A stretch of DNA of 64,000 bases. Source: Cannabis sativa. Taxonomy: Eukaryota; Streptophyta; Magnoliopsida; Rosales; Cannabaceae. The DNA lies in assembly GCF_029168945.1 (NCBI RefSeq), contig NC_083607.1:41525257-41589256 (forward strand), given 5' to 3'. Position numbers and translations under genes: made by a program. Position 1 is the stretch's first letter. Each line of letters opens with the position of its first letter. The notes under the pieces are model-generated. The model was not told where the DNA came from and ran no database searches. It saw only the letters and a list, made by a program, of their open reading frames with translations. This document shows positions 1-12,455 of this stretch, piece by piece.

Positions 1-1486
1 TAAATTAAGAATTAAAATTCAAAAGTAAGAATTTAATATAATATTTATAAAATTATACTTAGATGGTGATTGAAATAAATTATTTCCATCTTAGTAATAA
101 TCTTAAATATAAATATTAAGGAAATTAATTTAAGTTGAATTAAATAAATAATTAGCAACTTAAAAATTTCATTTGAGAATATATTTATTGGGTTCGAAAA
201 TTTAAAGTATATAAAAAATATACAATTTTCGAAAATAATAAAAATAGAAAAGAAATACTTCAAGCAAAAATATCACCTATCTAGATATTCTTTTGACTAG
301 TTAATTCAATTTGTAATAATATATATATATATATTTTAAATTCATTTATTTAAATTAATCAATTAAATGAAAAAAATCATTGATTGTAGTTGGCCCAAGT
401 ATTAATTAAAATAAATAATTAATTTACAACTCAATCTATTTTTCAAAATAAAAAATTCGAAAATATTGCATAAATAAAATGCAAATTTCGAAATTGATTA
501 ATAAAATAAAGGAAAATATATATTTTGAAAATTATTTAAATTTAAGTTGAAAAATTAAATTTCAACCTAAAAATAATTTTCTATTTAATTAAGTGTCATG
601 AAAAATCAATAAATATTTAAGTATCATGATGAAAATCAACTTAGATATTTAGATTCTTCAAGTTAATTAAATGTATTAAATTCAAGAAATAATAATTAAG
701 TGTAGAGAAGGCTTAATTATTAATTTCTATTTAATACTAGGAAAAATATACTTAATAAAATTGTACCAAAATAAATTATTTAAATAATTAATTTCACAAA
801 GTATAATATTCCTATTTAAATATTAGAAATAACAAGTAGTCTAGAAATTACTATCTAGAAAATATCTTATTTGACTAAGTATCTTTTCAAAAATTTGAAA
901 AATATCTAATTTAAGTTAGATAGAAAAAATCTAAAACTTAAATAATTTCAAATTTAGATTTAATTAAATATCAAAAATTAAGTTATAACCACTTAATTTG
1001 AAGATATCTTTTAAAGTTAATATTTGAAAAGATATTAACCAAAAAATATCTAAAATATTCTATTTTAAGTTAATATTTGAAAAGATATTAACTTAAAAAA
1101 TATCTTAAAGAATCTTTAATAACTAATGCCTAGGATTCCTCAACTTGATTTAAAATTTAAATCAAATATTCAAATTTAAGTTAGATAAGAAAAATGAGTT
1201 GATACAACTAATTTATAACTTAAATAGGAATATTTAATTAAATAAGTTCCAGAAAGAATCTTAGTTAGTTAAAATAAAATTCTATATTTAATTAAATACA
1301 AGAAAATACAAATAGTTTGTCTAGAAATAATATTCAAACTAAAAGTGTTTTTCTTAAAATTAACTTTAAAATATTAAAATGAAAATAAATTTTCATATAT
1401 TTTAAAAGTTAATTATGTTGCTAATTCAATTTTATTAGGTCAAACAAATATAATTAACCTAGTACAGTTATTCAAATCAGGCAAAT

Positions 1487-1578
1487 GGGCCTTCACAATT
1501 GGGGTAGTTCATGTGAGGGGGTGCTGGGTTCAGTATGTCGTACCCACTTCTATGGCTCCCAACTCTCACACAAGGCCC
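1487..1578 (-). other. Conserved G+C-richer island in E3 interior
   Basis: This ~92-bp island is nearly identical in three elements (also 28097-28189 and 54159-54250), while the surrounding AT-rich DNA has drifted. Its ends, gggcct and aggccc, are complementary. Inner blocks (TGTGAGgGGG against CTCtCACA) can also pair, so a folded RNA is possible. One minus-strand frame (containing NPAPPH) is open in E3 and E2 but shifted by one base in E1, so coding is not excluded. Function unknown. Confidence 0.5.
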
Positions 1579-3048
1579 AAAAGAGAGGAATTTAACCTTA
1601 AAATAAATAACTGTTATTAATTGAATAGGTCCAATAACTAGATGGACCTAAATAAAATCTATCATGGTGTGACATTTTATTTAGCAACAACCTATATGCA
1701 TCTATATAAACAAAATAAACATATAGGCTCACACAGGCACACTTTGGATGGATCCTATCATGTTGCTAGGTCATACATAGATGAAAGAAGATTGTAAAAT
1801 TTACCTGTTACAAATTATTAACTTGACCAAGGGAGCCATCAGATCATTAGATCTGGCAAAAAGTAACCATGGCTATTTGCAATCAAGTAATAATAGGTTT
1901 TAAAAACTTACATACAAGCTAAAACCACATACTCCTGCAACAAGGTCAGCTGGATAGTTGGAAGTAGGATTTATTTAATTTTAAATAAATAATTTCGAAA
2001 AATAAATAATTAAATAAAAAAATTTGATTAAATTTTTTTTTTTTGAAAATAAAATAAAAAAAATATTAATTTCGAAATTATATTTAAAAAAATATTTAAA
2101 ATTAAACCTACTTTTTGAAAAATTAGTTTCAACCAACCTAAATATCATTTCAAAATTTGCTAACTACTTTTTAAAATTAAATGTTATTTTAAAAATAAAA
2201 TTAAATAAAAATTAGAAAAGATAAATGAAATATTTTTTCAGATTTTAAATTTAATTTAAATAAATAAAATAACAAAATTTAAAAGTTAGCAAAATATCTT
2301 ACATCTATTTAAAATTACATGATTATAAATATCTTATTTTAAATTTAAATAAGATCAAAATATCTAAAAAGATTTAATTTTAAAAAAAAAATCTTAAAAG
2401 ATAAGATATAATTAAAAAATATCTTAAAAGATAAGATATCTTAAAAATATCTTAAAAGATTTTATAAATATCTTATAAAATCTGACCTTAAATAAAAAAA
2501 ATAAGATATAATCAAATTTAAAAATAAGATAGATATTTAAGCAAGAAGATAGATACTATTTCTATTCAAATTCAAATTACACTAATATCTTGAATTAAAT
2601 TTAAAAAATATTAAATTAATTCAAAATTATAATTAGAATTGAATTAGGAATAATAATAGTATATATACAAAACTATACACAAAATCGGAAGTTAATTCCA
2701 TGAAAAAGTATGAAAAATCGAAGAAAACAAAAAAAAATCGAAACTGTACGGACACATTTGCGATCGCAGGAAAATATCAGCACAGCCCCGATTTTTCAAA
2801 TCTTCAAAAAATCATAACTAATTCAAATAAAATCGAAATTGAGTTCTGTAAAAGGCTAACTTGCTTAATTTTTTCCATACTATCCAATAAAAATAATTTC
2901 AGAGATGAAATCGCAATTATGTTTCACGAAAATTTCACAAACATCAATCAATCATCAAATAACACTCAATACAACATGATACCATCCAAAGAACATACAA
3001 ACAATCGTTTTAAAGTCCAAATTTCATGTAAGTAAATCAATTACCATG

Positions 3049-3060
3049 GCTCTGAGGCCA
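3049..3060 (-). promoter_or_regulatory. Primer-binding site of E3 (decayed tRNA-iMet type)
   Basis: On the minus strand this reads TGGCCTCAGAGC, two bases away from TGGTATCAGAGC, the complement of the plant initiator-tRNA 3' end. It begins two bases inside the LTR edge, the normal position for reverse-transcription priming in Copia elements. Confidence 0.8.
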
Positions 3061-3062
3061 GT

Positions 3063-4975
3063 TGTTGGGAATTATTTTACCAGGATCTTAGATCTACTCA
3101 CAAGTATGTTGTTTAAACATCCTAAATATGAACTTTCTAAAACGATAAATTAAACACATATAAAGTTAAGAAAACCTTACATTGATGCAGCGGAATTAAT
3201 GTCTCCTTCCACTCAGATCTCTAACCCTTGATTCCTTTCTGTAGCAGAGTATAATCAAGATCTGAGCCCGAATGTCCTTCTTCTTCAAGCTTTGATCCTT
3301 CACAGTCTTCCAATCTATGATTGAGTTACTGCTTGCTTTGTGTGGGCACTTACTCTTTCACTAGGGTCACGAAATTGATGAAGGGAAAAGAGAGAGAGGA
3401 ATTTCGGCCAAGGTATAGAAAGTGGGGAAGGCTCAGTTTTCTGAAGAGAGAAATTTCTGTCAGAAAGCTAATCTAAAACTTGTGTTTTGACTGAGCCATC
3501 ACTTTCTATTTATAGGCAACTACTAGGTCTAGGTTTAGAATTATTTGGCATTAAAATAATGAAAATAATAATTTGAAAAATCAACATTAAGTGGCCGGCC
3601 TAGGTGTTGTAATGGGTCTCACTTAATTTTGCAATTTTATCAAATTTTATCTCTATTTTCTCAAAAAATACCAATTTTCCAATTCTAACCTTTTAAATGC
3701 CAAAACTAATTATTTAATAACTAAAATAGATTATTAAATAATATTGTCATTTAATTTAATTATTAATTAGACATATAAAATCCATTAATAAATAAATAAA
3801 CCTAGAATCTCTTTTCTTTACAATTTCACCCCTGCTTAGTGAAAATTCATAAAATTAGACATAGTCTAACTTTAGAATTATAATTGATCAATCACGAATC
3901 AATTAATGAGTCTTACAAGCAGAATGTTCTCAACTAGAATGGGGACCATGGATCTATATGCTGAGCTTCCAATAAGTGAACCAAATTTACCAAGTAAATT
4001 CCTACTTATTAATTCTTCGTTGAATCCACTCTTAGAACTTAGAATTGCACTCTCAGACTTATATAGAGCATATTGTATGTTCCACGATATCAATATACTA
4101 TCTCATTTAACCATTGTTATAATCTTATTGTGATTTAAAGATCCTCTATAGAGATGATTTACATCGAGATGGGATTTCTTTACCGTTCTCACCCCTCAAT
4201 GTATTTTGCCCCTTAAAACACTTAGCTACCTGTAAATGGTGTTTAGTGATCTAATAATTAGTCACTTAAACAAGAGCTCATCCATCTACTTCTATTTGCT
4301 AAGCTCGAAGGGAATCATCACTTGACTTCTATACACCAGTAGAAGCTATAGATTCCATATTTATGTTCAGCACTCCCACTCAATCATACTATCATGTTCT
4401 CGAAATATACGTATCACCCTGACCCGAAAGTAGGCTTAACTAATAAATCTAAGAACATGAATAGCACTCCTGAGTTGAGCCTAAGCATATCAGGATTTAG
4501 ATTCTTTTAATCTTAAGATCAACTACTGATATTGACTTGGAAAGATATGTATAACGGTAAGTTTGTAAGATCTTAACTTAGTTGCAATATCGGTCCAGTC
4601 CAATGTATACTCCATACATTCGAAACTAGTATACTTTACTAATGTTCTGGAAAGAACATAACACTTACTCCAAGTGTAAGTACACATCATCGCTGATTAT
4701 CACATCAGTGTAAATCCAATAACACTGATGAAACAGGGACCAAAACTTTTGATTCATATGATCACAATCACATTCCACTGTGTTGACGATACTGTAATTG
4801 TGAATAAACATATGATCTGGATTTAACTAATTTTGTGTGTATGAATGTAATAAACATATTAAACATATTAAACCATTAGCATGTAGAATTCATGCAAACA
4901 TCAATCACTTCAAATTTCTTATGTTGATTACTAATCAGATTGTAAAGAGTTTTATTTAGGGCATAAAACCCAACA
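3063..4975 (-). repeat. 5' LTR of E3 (1.9-kb family)
   Basis: The sequence runs from TGTTGG to CCAACA on the plus strand, which are inverted terminal dinucleotides of a TG...CA LTR read on the minus strand. It is 1913 bp long and alignable to the LTRs at 5141, 13490, 21880, 29793, 47402 and 55732. A TATA box (ctatttatag on plus, 3506-3515) is conserved at the same place in the other copies. The right flank (caact) does not match the left flank, because the left flank is the element's own interior. The matching target duplication should lie beyond the window. Confidence 0.92.
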
Positions 4976-5140
4976 CAACTCCACCCATGCCCGTGCTGCC
5001 TGAGGCCAAGAAGGGCAAGGAGGTGATGGCTCACTACATGAACCGGCTAGTTCCTGAGGTCGGTGAGCAACTGGCTGGTGCTGACGACTCATCTCTGGAT
5101 GTGTTGGTGGGCGGAGTGTTGAAGGAGCTTACCAGGGTTA

Positions 5141-6984
5141 TGTTGGAAATTATTTTACCAGGATCTAGATTTACTACAAAGTATGTTTCATTAACATCCT
5201 AATATGAATTCTAAAACAATGAAATAAACACATAAGAGTTTAAGAAAACCTTACATTGGGTGCAGCGGAATATAATGACTCCTTCCATTCAAATCTCTAG
5301 CCCTTGATTCCTTTCTGTAGCAGAGCATTATCAAGATCTGAATCTGGATCTCTTTCTCTCCTTCTTTGATGCTGATTTTCCACAGTCTTACATACTATGA
5401 TTGAGGTACCACTTGATGTGTGTGGGCACTACTCTATCACTCAAGGGAATTTCAAAATTTGAGAGAAGAAAAGAGAGAGAGAGGGGGCGGCTAGGCTTTT
5501 CTGAAAGAAACAAATGAGCAAAGTCATGAGTTCCTGAAGCCAACACTTTCTATTTATAGAATGCCCTCTAGGTTTAGGTTAGAATTGTATGGCATTAAAA
5601 TAATGAAAAAATAAATGGTAAAAGCCTATGCATAGTGGGCGGCCAGAATAGGAGATTGGGCCTCACTTTGCAACTTTCCCATTTTGTTATTTTTCATTCC
5701 CATTTTCTCAAAATTGCAAATTTTCTAATTTAAACATTTAAATGCCAATTCTAATTATTGAATAACTTAAAAATAATTATTAAATAATATTGTCATTTAA
5801 TATATTTATTAATTTAGACATATAAAGTATCTTAATTAATAAATAAACTTAGAATCTCTTTTCTTTACAATTTCGCCTTTGCTTAGTGAAAATTCATAAA
5901 GTAGACATAGTCTAACTTTAAAATTATAATTGATTAATTAAAATCAATTAACTGAGTCTTACAAGCAGTATGGTCTCAACTAGTATGGGACCATGGGTCT
6001 ATATAACCGAGCTTCCAATAAGTCGAACTGAATTTACCAAGTAAATTCCCTAACTTATTAATTCCTTATTGAATCCACTCTTAGAACTTGGAATTGCACT
6101 CTCAGTCATATAGAATGCTCTATATGTTCCACGATATAGATACGTCATTAGTTATCCATTGTTATAATCCTAATTTGATCAATGATCCTCTATATAGATG
6201 ATTTACACTGTAAAAGGATTAAATTACCGTAACACCCTATAATGTATTTTATCCTTAAAACACTTAACCCTGTATAAATGATATTTCAGCTAAGTGAAAT
6301 GAGTACTCCACCATTTATTTTCGTTTGGTTAAGCTCGAAGGAAATCATCCTTTACTTTCTATTCGCCAGATAGAAGCTATAGATTCCATATTTATGTTAG
6401 CGCTCCCACTCAATCGCACTACCGTGTTCCGAAAATGTACGTATCACCCTGACCCAAAAGTAGGCTTAACTAACAAATCAAAGAACACGAATAACACTCT
6501 TGAGATTGAACCTAATCATATCAGGATCATTTGATCTAGGATCAACAGGTGATATTGAATTGAATAGATATTACGGTTAATTTTAATATATCTAATCAAA
6601 GTTCAATATCGGTCCCTTCCGATGTATACTCCATACATCCGATACTGGTAAACTTTGCCAATGTCCTGGAAAGGACATAACACTTTTCCAAGGTGTAAGA
6701 ATACCTATCGCTGATTATACCATGTCAGTCTAAATTCATTATTTTGACAAATCAGGGAATAAACTTTCGAACATATAATTAAGATTATATTCCACTGTGC
6801 TGACAACACTATAAACTTTATATATAATCATATGTTCTGGACTTAAATGGAATTCATACATTTTATATATAATCATGAAATAAATCATGTGAACCATGCA
6901 ACATAAAATGTTATTTCTTATCTTTATAAATAAGTAAATCTGATTATATTGAAATGGGTTTTATTTAGGGCACAAAACCCAACA
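5141..6984 (-). repeat. Solo LTR of the 1.9-kb family, TSD ggtta
   Basis: This is an 1844-bp LTR from TGTTGG to CCAACA flanked by a perfect 5-bp duplication, ggtta at 5136-5140 and at 6985-6989. No primer site or internal sequence follows on either side, so it is a solo LTR left by LTR-LTR recombination. A TATA box is at 5550-5559. It sits exactly on the exon-intron boundary of the antisense ORF of element A. Confidence 0.95.
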
Positions 6985-6985
6985 G

Positions 6986-7062
6986 GTTAGTCTTTTCTTT
7001 TCGACACTTCCCTTTTAGCTTTTCATACTTAGCTCCATATACTGACTTTTCCCTTTGTGCAG
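6986..7062 (+). other. Intron of the antisense ORF (77 bp, GT-AG)
   Basis: The sequence runs from GTTAGT to a T-rich tract ending TTTGTGCAG. Removing it together with the solo LTR joins ACC AGG to GCC GGT in phase. The target duplication of the LTR recreates the donor downstream of the LTR, while the upstream copy now reads GTTATG. Confidence 0.65.
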
Positions 7063-8240
7063 GCCGGTTTGAAGTTGGCTTACACCTACTCCCGGGCTAA
7101 ATTTGCTACTTCAACGAGTGCGGCTCTGTCCGACACCTTAAGGGCAGAGGCGGACTTAGCCAAGAAGGAAGCTGAGAAGGCCAGGGCAGAGACTGCAGCT
7201 GTTCGTCATGAGCTGGGTGAGGCCAACAAGAAGTTGTTTGCCGCTGAGAAGAAGATCACCGTGCTGACAAAGGACCTCGAGGCTGCTGATCGCTTTGAGG
7301 AAACCATCGAGACCTTATCTGCTGAAGTTGATCGTCTTCAGGATGAGAGGAGTTCTCTGCGGCAGGTCCTTCGTCGGCTGAAGGAAGATAAGGACGCTCA
7401 GGTGGCCGAGGCAGACCGTTTGAAGGAGAAGGTCAATGCTTTGGAGACTGCCAGCCTCGAGCTCTTCTTTAATTTTTGGAAGGCTAATCCCCAGGCCAAC
7501 TTCGACTACTTGGGCGACGCTAAGGACATGTACCTCGAGTATTGTGCGACCTAAGTTGCCTATGGTGGGAATGAGGTGGCTGCTTCAACTTTCGGCCAAG
7601 CTCCAGACCGGGCTGCTGATGCTTCTCCTTCTCGAACAACAAATCCTCCTGCTCCAGTTGGCTCAGAAGAACCGAACCCAGAGCCTGGGACTCCAGCTGT
7701 TTGAACATTAATCTTTTTATCTCTCATGTTTATATATATATATATATTATATGGCCTCAAGGCCTTTAAGACATGATCGACCAAGAGGTCTTTAAACTTG
7801 GAATTATTTTTCATTTTTTGGACAACGGGCTGACCGGGCAGCTTTTAATCCCGGTACTATATGCTCTTGTTATCCTCAATGAATTTAATTCTCTGTTTAT
7901 AATTGCAGTGCAATTGTGATTGTTTTATGTTTACCAAATGCTTTTTACAGGTATAGGTGCCCCCCAAGTGACCGAGCAGACGTATGACTCTTGGTCACTT
8001 GTCTTTCGCAAATATATTGCTTTTTTGTTCGGTGTTTTGGGTTCGACTGAACCTTTTGTACGCACTTTAGGTAAATTATAATCATGCTGATTTTTTCGAC
8101 TCAATAGAATTGGAAATACTATCTTTATTCTTTTATTGATCAAAAATGTATTTGTTACCGTAGTAACTTACATCATAGCTAGTGATCTAATAGATCTTTT
8201 TAGCTTAACATGACATAAAACAAATAAGAAAATGTACTTT

Positions 8241-8424
8241 AGAGTGGTCTGCCCGACCTGAGTACTTTTGTTTCTGAAGCCTTTGCACGTAGTCCGCCCA
8301 AGAGGCCATTCACTTATAAGCGAATGTTCAATAGTACTTTAATGTGGTCTACCCGACCTGAGTACTTTGAAATGGTCTATTTGACCTGAGTAATTTGAAG
8401 TGGTCTACCCGATCTGAGTACTCA
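8241..8424 (-). repeat. Short repeats downstream of A integrase (~30-bp units)
   Basis: Four related units sharing GGTCTACCCGACCTGAGTAC begin near 8245, 8345, 8374 and 8400. The last three are tandem, the first is about 70 bp apart. They lie between the integrase stop and the antisense ORF of element A. Element B has unrelated tandem repeats in the equivalent place (34030-34217 and 34646-34773). Confidence 0.75.
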
Positions 8425-9408
8425 TTGGTAGTATTTCCTTAAATGTTCTTTATTCCAATATCGTGGTACTAGAATGAGTTGCATTTTTTCGTCATACTTA
8501 CCGAGTTTGTATGCTCTGGCGTCGAGAACTTCGACCACCTGATATGGTCCTTCCCAGTCGGGTCCTAGTACGCCTGACGTGCTGTCTTTGGTGTTTAGGA
8601 ATACCCTTCTTAGGACCATATCTCCCACAAAGAATTTCCGAGCTTTCACTTGTTTGTTGAAATACCGAGCTACTTTTTGTTGATGAGCTACCAACTTTAA
8701 GTTTGCAGTTGCTCGTTTTTCTTCGATTTCATCAAGTGATTCTACAAGGAGTATGTGATTGGTACCTTGATCGTACGTCAACCTTCTGTGGGATGGTGGC
8801 TCGAGTTTGACGGGCAGCATAGCTTCATAACCGTACGCCATTGAGAATTGTGTCTGATCGGTTGCTATTTTTTTCGTTGTACGGTATGACCATAGAACTT
8901 CAGGGAGTTCGTCCAGCCAATTTCCTTTGGAATCTTCAAGTTTCTTCTTTAGTGTATCCTTCAAGGTCTTGTTGACTGCTTCAACTTGACCGTTTGCTTG
9001 GGGATGTGCCACTGCGGAGAAGCTTTTGATGATGCCATTGTTCGCACAGAAATCAGTGAAAGATTGACTGTCGAACTGCTTGCCATTGTCAGAAACTATT
9101 TTTTACGGTAGTCCGAACCGGCATATGATGTTCTTCACTATAAAGTCTTGAACTTTCTTTGATGTGATTGTCGCGAGTGGTTCGGCTTCAGTCCACTTAG
9201 TAAAGTAGTCGACTGCTACCACTGCGTACTGCACTCCGCCTTTACCTTTAGGTAAATGTCCGATTAGGTCAATTCCCTAGATGGCAAAGGGCCATAGACT
9301 TTGCATTTGTGTCAGCTCGTTGGGCGGAGCTCTTGGTATCTTTGAAAATCTCTGGCATTTGTCGCACTTCTTGACATAAGCTTTCGAATCTTCAATCATC
9401 GTCGGCTA
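8422..9408 (-). pseudogene. Integrase of Tat element A (broken)
   Basis: This is Ty3-type integrase, which inserts element cDNA into chromosomes. The HHCC zinc module starts in the adjoining frame (EVHDGFCGNH near 9470) and continues into KKCDKCQRF around 9365. The catalytic core follows: D in GIDLIG (about 9270), D in SDNGKQF (about 9085), and E in ANGQVEAVNK (about 8985). The C-terminal region, from 9012 to 8422, is open and ends LRKYYQ. Inactivation is clear: W codons are TAG at the start of the core (9277-9279) and after GYF near 9406, and there is a frame break near 9100. Confidence 0.85.
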
Positions 9409-10140
9409 GAAGTAGCCTTGCCTTAGAATTTTCTTTGATAAGCTCTGTCCGGCTGCATGATTTCCACAGAATCCATCGTGAACTTCATATAGAAGCCGTG
9501 CAGCTTCATTTTGTGTGACGCATCTGAGTAATGGCATTGAGAATCCTCTTTTGTACATGATCCCGTCTACAATGATGTACCGTGCTGCCTTTCTTCTCAT
9601 TTTTCGAGCTTTATTGCGGTTATCTGGGAGTTCCCCAGAGTTGAGATAGGCTGCTATTGGCGTCATCCAGCTCGGAGATGTGTCAATCATTTCGATTTCT
9701 TCCGTGCAGGTGATGCTAGGCTCTTCAAGAAACTGGATCGGGACCAGGTTCGCCTTGTCACTTATATTGTTGCTCGCCAGTCGGGCTAGCGCATCTGCCA
9801 TTGTATTTTCTTCTCTTGAAATTTGCTTGAGGCTATAGCCCTTGAATTGTGCAAGCACATCATGTATTTTGCTCAGATAAGCTATCGTTTTTTCTCCCCG
9901 ACCCTCGTATTCGCCAAATACATGATTTACCACTAGCTGTGAGTCACTGCAGATCTCGATGTGCTCGACCTTCATCTCCTTCGCTAGTTTGAGTCTAGCG
10001 ATTAGGGCTTCGTATTCAGCCTCGTTATTGGAGGCTTTGAATCCGAATTTGACCGTTGCATGCAAGTGTTGCCCCCCAAATGTGACAAGGGAAATTCCTG
10101 CGCCGGATAGCTGATCTGTGGCCGACCCATCCACATGCAC
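9406..10140 (-). pseudogene. Second RNase H domain and integrase zinc region of Tat element A
   Basis: The open segment begins MHVDGSATDQ (from a shifted start). It contains the RNase H signatures VDGSA, NNEAEYEALI, SDSQLVVNHV and ADALARLAS, the D-E-D-D set expected of the extra RNase H that distinguishes Tat-lineage Ty3 elements. It then runs through a linker with the EEIEMIDTSPSWM block to the HxG...H half of the integrase zinc finger. It would degrade RNA in RNA-DNA hybrids during reverse transcription. Upstream it is separated from reverse transcriptase by a frame break and stop codons between 10140 and 10323. Confidence 0.85.
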
Positions 10141-10320
10141 CTTCTAGGTCAGCTAGTTTTAAGTGTTGCTCGGCTGTGGTGTTGACTCGAGATCGCCTTC
10201 TGGGATGCTTTGAGTTTTTCCTGTGCATTCCACCACAAAGTCGGCCAAGGCTTGGCCTTTGATAGTTGTTCGGGGTTGGAAGTTGATTTCGTACTGCCCC
10301 AATTCCACTGCCCACTTGAG

Positions 10321-11605
10321 TAATCACCCAGAGGCATCTGGCTTTTGTAGTATTTGTCGTAGTGGTTGGTCGGTGTACACCCGAACAGGATGAGCTTGAA
10401 AGTAAGGTCTTAGCTTTCTTGTTGCTAAGATGAGGCAGTAGGCGAGCTTTTCTATCAATGGATATTGGCCTTCGGCCTCGATGAGTCTTTTACTGATGTA
10501 ATAGACTGGATGCTGCACGCCATCTTCTTCTCTGTTTGGTACGGCGCTTATGGCATGCTCCGTTACTGCTAGGTATATCCCTAGTTCCTCACTGTCCTTA
10601 GGTTTAGAGAGGACGGGAGGTTTTGCGAGCTGTGCCTTTAGGTCTTGAAAAGCTCTTTCACATTCTTCTGTCCATTCAAACTTTTTGTTTCCTTGGAGGA
10701 TGTTGAAGAATAGGACACATTTATCTGTTGATTTTGGCACGAATCTGCTAAGCGCGGCGATTCTTCCAGTTAGGCTATGTACCTCTTTGGTTTTTGTTGG
10801 TGAGCTCATATCCAAGAGGGCTTGGATTTTTTTCAGATTGGCTTCAATTCCTTGAGCGTTGACGATGAAGCCTAGAAACTTTCCCGAGCTGACTCCGAAG
10901 GAGCACCTTAGGGGATTTAGTTTCATGTTGTATTTTCTAAGGACTTTGAAACATTCGTCCAGGCCGTCTATGTGCCCCCCAGCCTTTCTGGATTTGACGA
11001 GCATATCATCCACGTACACTTCCATATTTCTGCCGATCTGATCTTTAAACATTCTGTTGACCAATCTTTGGTATGTAGCTCCGGCATTTTTAAGACCAAA
11101 CGACATGACTTTGTAGCAGTAGAGACCCATAAATGTCTGGAAACTTGTATGTTCTTGGTCTGGTGGATGCATCTTGATTTGATTGTAGCCCGAATAAGCA
11201 TCCATGAAGCTTAATATTTTGTGCCCGATCGACGAGCTGATCGATTCTTGGAAGTGGGAAACAGTCTTTAGGGCACGCTTTGTTGAGGTCTGTGAAGTCA
11301 ATACAGACTCGCCATTTCTTGCTCAGCTTAGGCACAAGTACGAGGTTCGCAACCCAAGCTGGGTAAAAGGCTTCAATGATGAATTTGTTGTTGCCCAGCT
11401 TTTCGATTTCGTCTTTCAGGGCTACTGCTCGTTCTTTATCCAGTAATCTTCGTTTTTGCTGAACTGGCCGGATGTTAGGATCGATATTCAGGATGTGCGA
11501 AATAATCGAAGGATCGATTCCAACCATATTCACATGTAACCAGGCGAAAACATCTAGGTTTTCTCTCAGAAATTTTATCAATTCCGATTTTACTTCGAGC
11601 AACAA
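10321..11605 (-). pseudogene. Reverse transcriptase and first RNase H of Tat element A
   Basis: The N-terminal part (11605 to about 11230) contains VLVPK, WRVCIDFTDLNKACPKD and LPRIDQLVD. A two-base loss near 11225 then shifts the frame, and the reading resumes with SFMDAYSGYNQIKM. The catalytic YVDDM is at 11002-11016. The thumb and connection region (FLGFIVN, LTGRIAALSRF) and the first RNase H (YYISKRL, RPYFQAHPVRVYTDQPL) follow. The segment ends at DASG followed by TGA (10321-10323), where Tat elements normally have an Arg codon, so CGA to TGA is likely. Reading order on the minus strand is protease, RT, RNase H, RNase H, integrase. Confidence 0.92.
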
Positions 11606-11744
11606 ACCCTTTTTCGATTTTCACCTTTCTGGCCGAGATAGCTGGATCGATCTCGATCTCTTCTAATTCTTCCACAGGTCCAACATTGATGCTTGGGTCC
11701 CCAAGTTGAGGATCCACATCTTCATCCTCGCCTTGGGAAGTTTC

Positions 11745-12455
11745 CTACTTGGGAATATTTATTCCTTTGTCTGGGCTCTGGTTGGAGGATACTTCCTTCT
11801 TAGCCTTGGCCACTGCAAGGTTGTAACATTCCCGAGCAGATTGCTGATTCCCTCTAAGACACCCTACCCCATTTTTGGTTGGAAACTTCAGGCACGAGTG
11901 GAATATTGATGTGACAGCTTTTAACTCATACAGGGCTGGTCGGCCTAGCATTACGTTAAAGGCTGAAGGAACATCCAATATCAGGAATTTTGCCATGATA
12001 GTTATGCTCGTTGGAGCTTGTCCAACTGTGAGGGGTAGCCGGATTTGTCCTAGAGGAGCAACTCCTTGGCCGGAGAAACCATAGACGGGCTGAAGGCATG
12101 GAGTTAAATCCTTGAGCTGGAGCCCCATCTTCTCGTAAGCAATCTTAAACAAAATGTTTGAAGAAGCCCCATTATCGATCATGGTTCTGGACACCATTTT
12201 GTTTGCTATCTGGACTTCCACGACTAGCGGGTCATTGTGCGAAAATCCTATCTGGACAGCATCTTTGTCGTTGAATGTTATGGTTGGCTCTCCTGCTCGT
12301 GGAACTTTGGGCTTCCTTTCTTCCACGGCCAGGATGACTTCTTCTTGCTGGTATTGAGTTGTGCGGGCATATCGTTCTCGAGCTTTGCCCGTGTCTCCAG
12401 CGATGTGCGGGCCTCCAATGATGACTTGCAAGTGTCCATCTATTGGCAAAGGCAT
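11745..12455 (-). pseudogene. Aspartic protease region of Tat element A
   Basis: The segment contains the retropepsin active site as MIDNGASSNILF (near 12170) and the downstream FLILDVPSAFNVMLGRP flap and hydrophobic block. Both are typical of Tat proteases, which use D-N/G-G rather than D-T-G. It would cleave the polyprotein. The reading frame is shifted relative to gag by a 143-bp tandem duplication just upstream. The following linker (11717 to 11605) leads to the reverse transcriptase in another frame. Confidence 0.82.

Larger units (their letters stand above)
1..3062 (-). mobile_element. Internal region (5' part) of LTR element E3, non-autonomous Copia-like, runs off left edge
   Basis: This is AT-rich sequence without a credible gene, ending on its right at an LTR (3063-4975). 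The element reads on the minus strand, because a tRNA-iMet-type primer site lies at 3049-3060 immediately inside the LTR. The stretch is alignable by eye along its length to 52.6-55.7 kb, the interior of element E2. Both contain the G+C-richer island (1487-1578 here), the dense AAGATA/ATCTTA tracts around 2380-2480, and the shared leader next to the primer site. A plus-strand ORF at 2700-3035 lies in the leader, antisense to the element, and is probably chance. The other LTR of E3 must lie left of the window. Confidence 0.85.
4976..7704 (+). pseudogene. Extra ORF of Tat element A, antisense to gag-pol; coiled-coil protein, interrupted
   Basis: Two coding pieces, 4987-5136 and 7063-7704, join in frame across a 77-bp GT-AG intron (6986-7062). 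The first encodes MPVLPEAKKG to KELTR. The second is a long charged coiled coil, with heptads from about residue 15 to 130 rich in A, E, K and L, followed by an FFNFWKANPQ motif and an acidic, proline-rich tail. The protein resembles the C-terminal half of the plant 'putative gypsy type transposon' family (Transposase_28-like) often carried as an additional ORF by Tat/Grande/Retand elements. It runs opposite to A's gag-pol and is convergent with the integrase. Damage: 5' exons are lost to element E3, a solo LTR sits at the splice donor, and a TAA at 7552-7554 stands where CAA is expected. The function of this protein family is unknown. Confidence 0.7.

Noticed and set aside
2700..3035. 111-codon ORF (MKKYEKSKKTKK)
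   Set aside because: Antisense to E3, in its leader next to the primer site. The equivalent region of E2 does not keep the frame, so it is chance.
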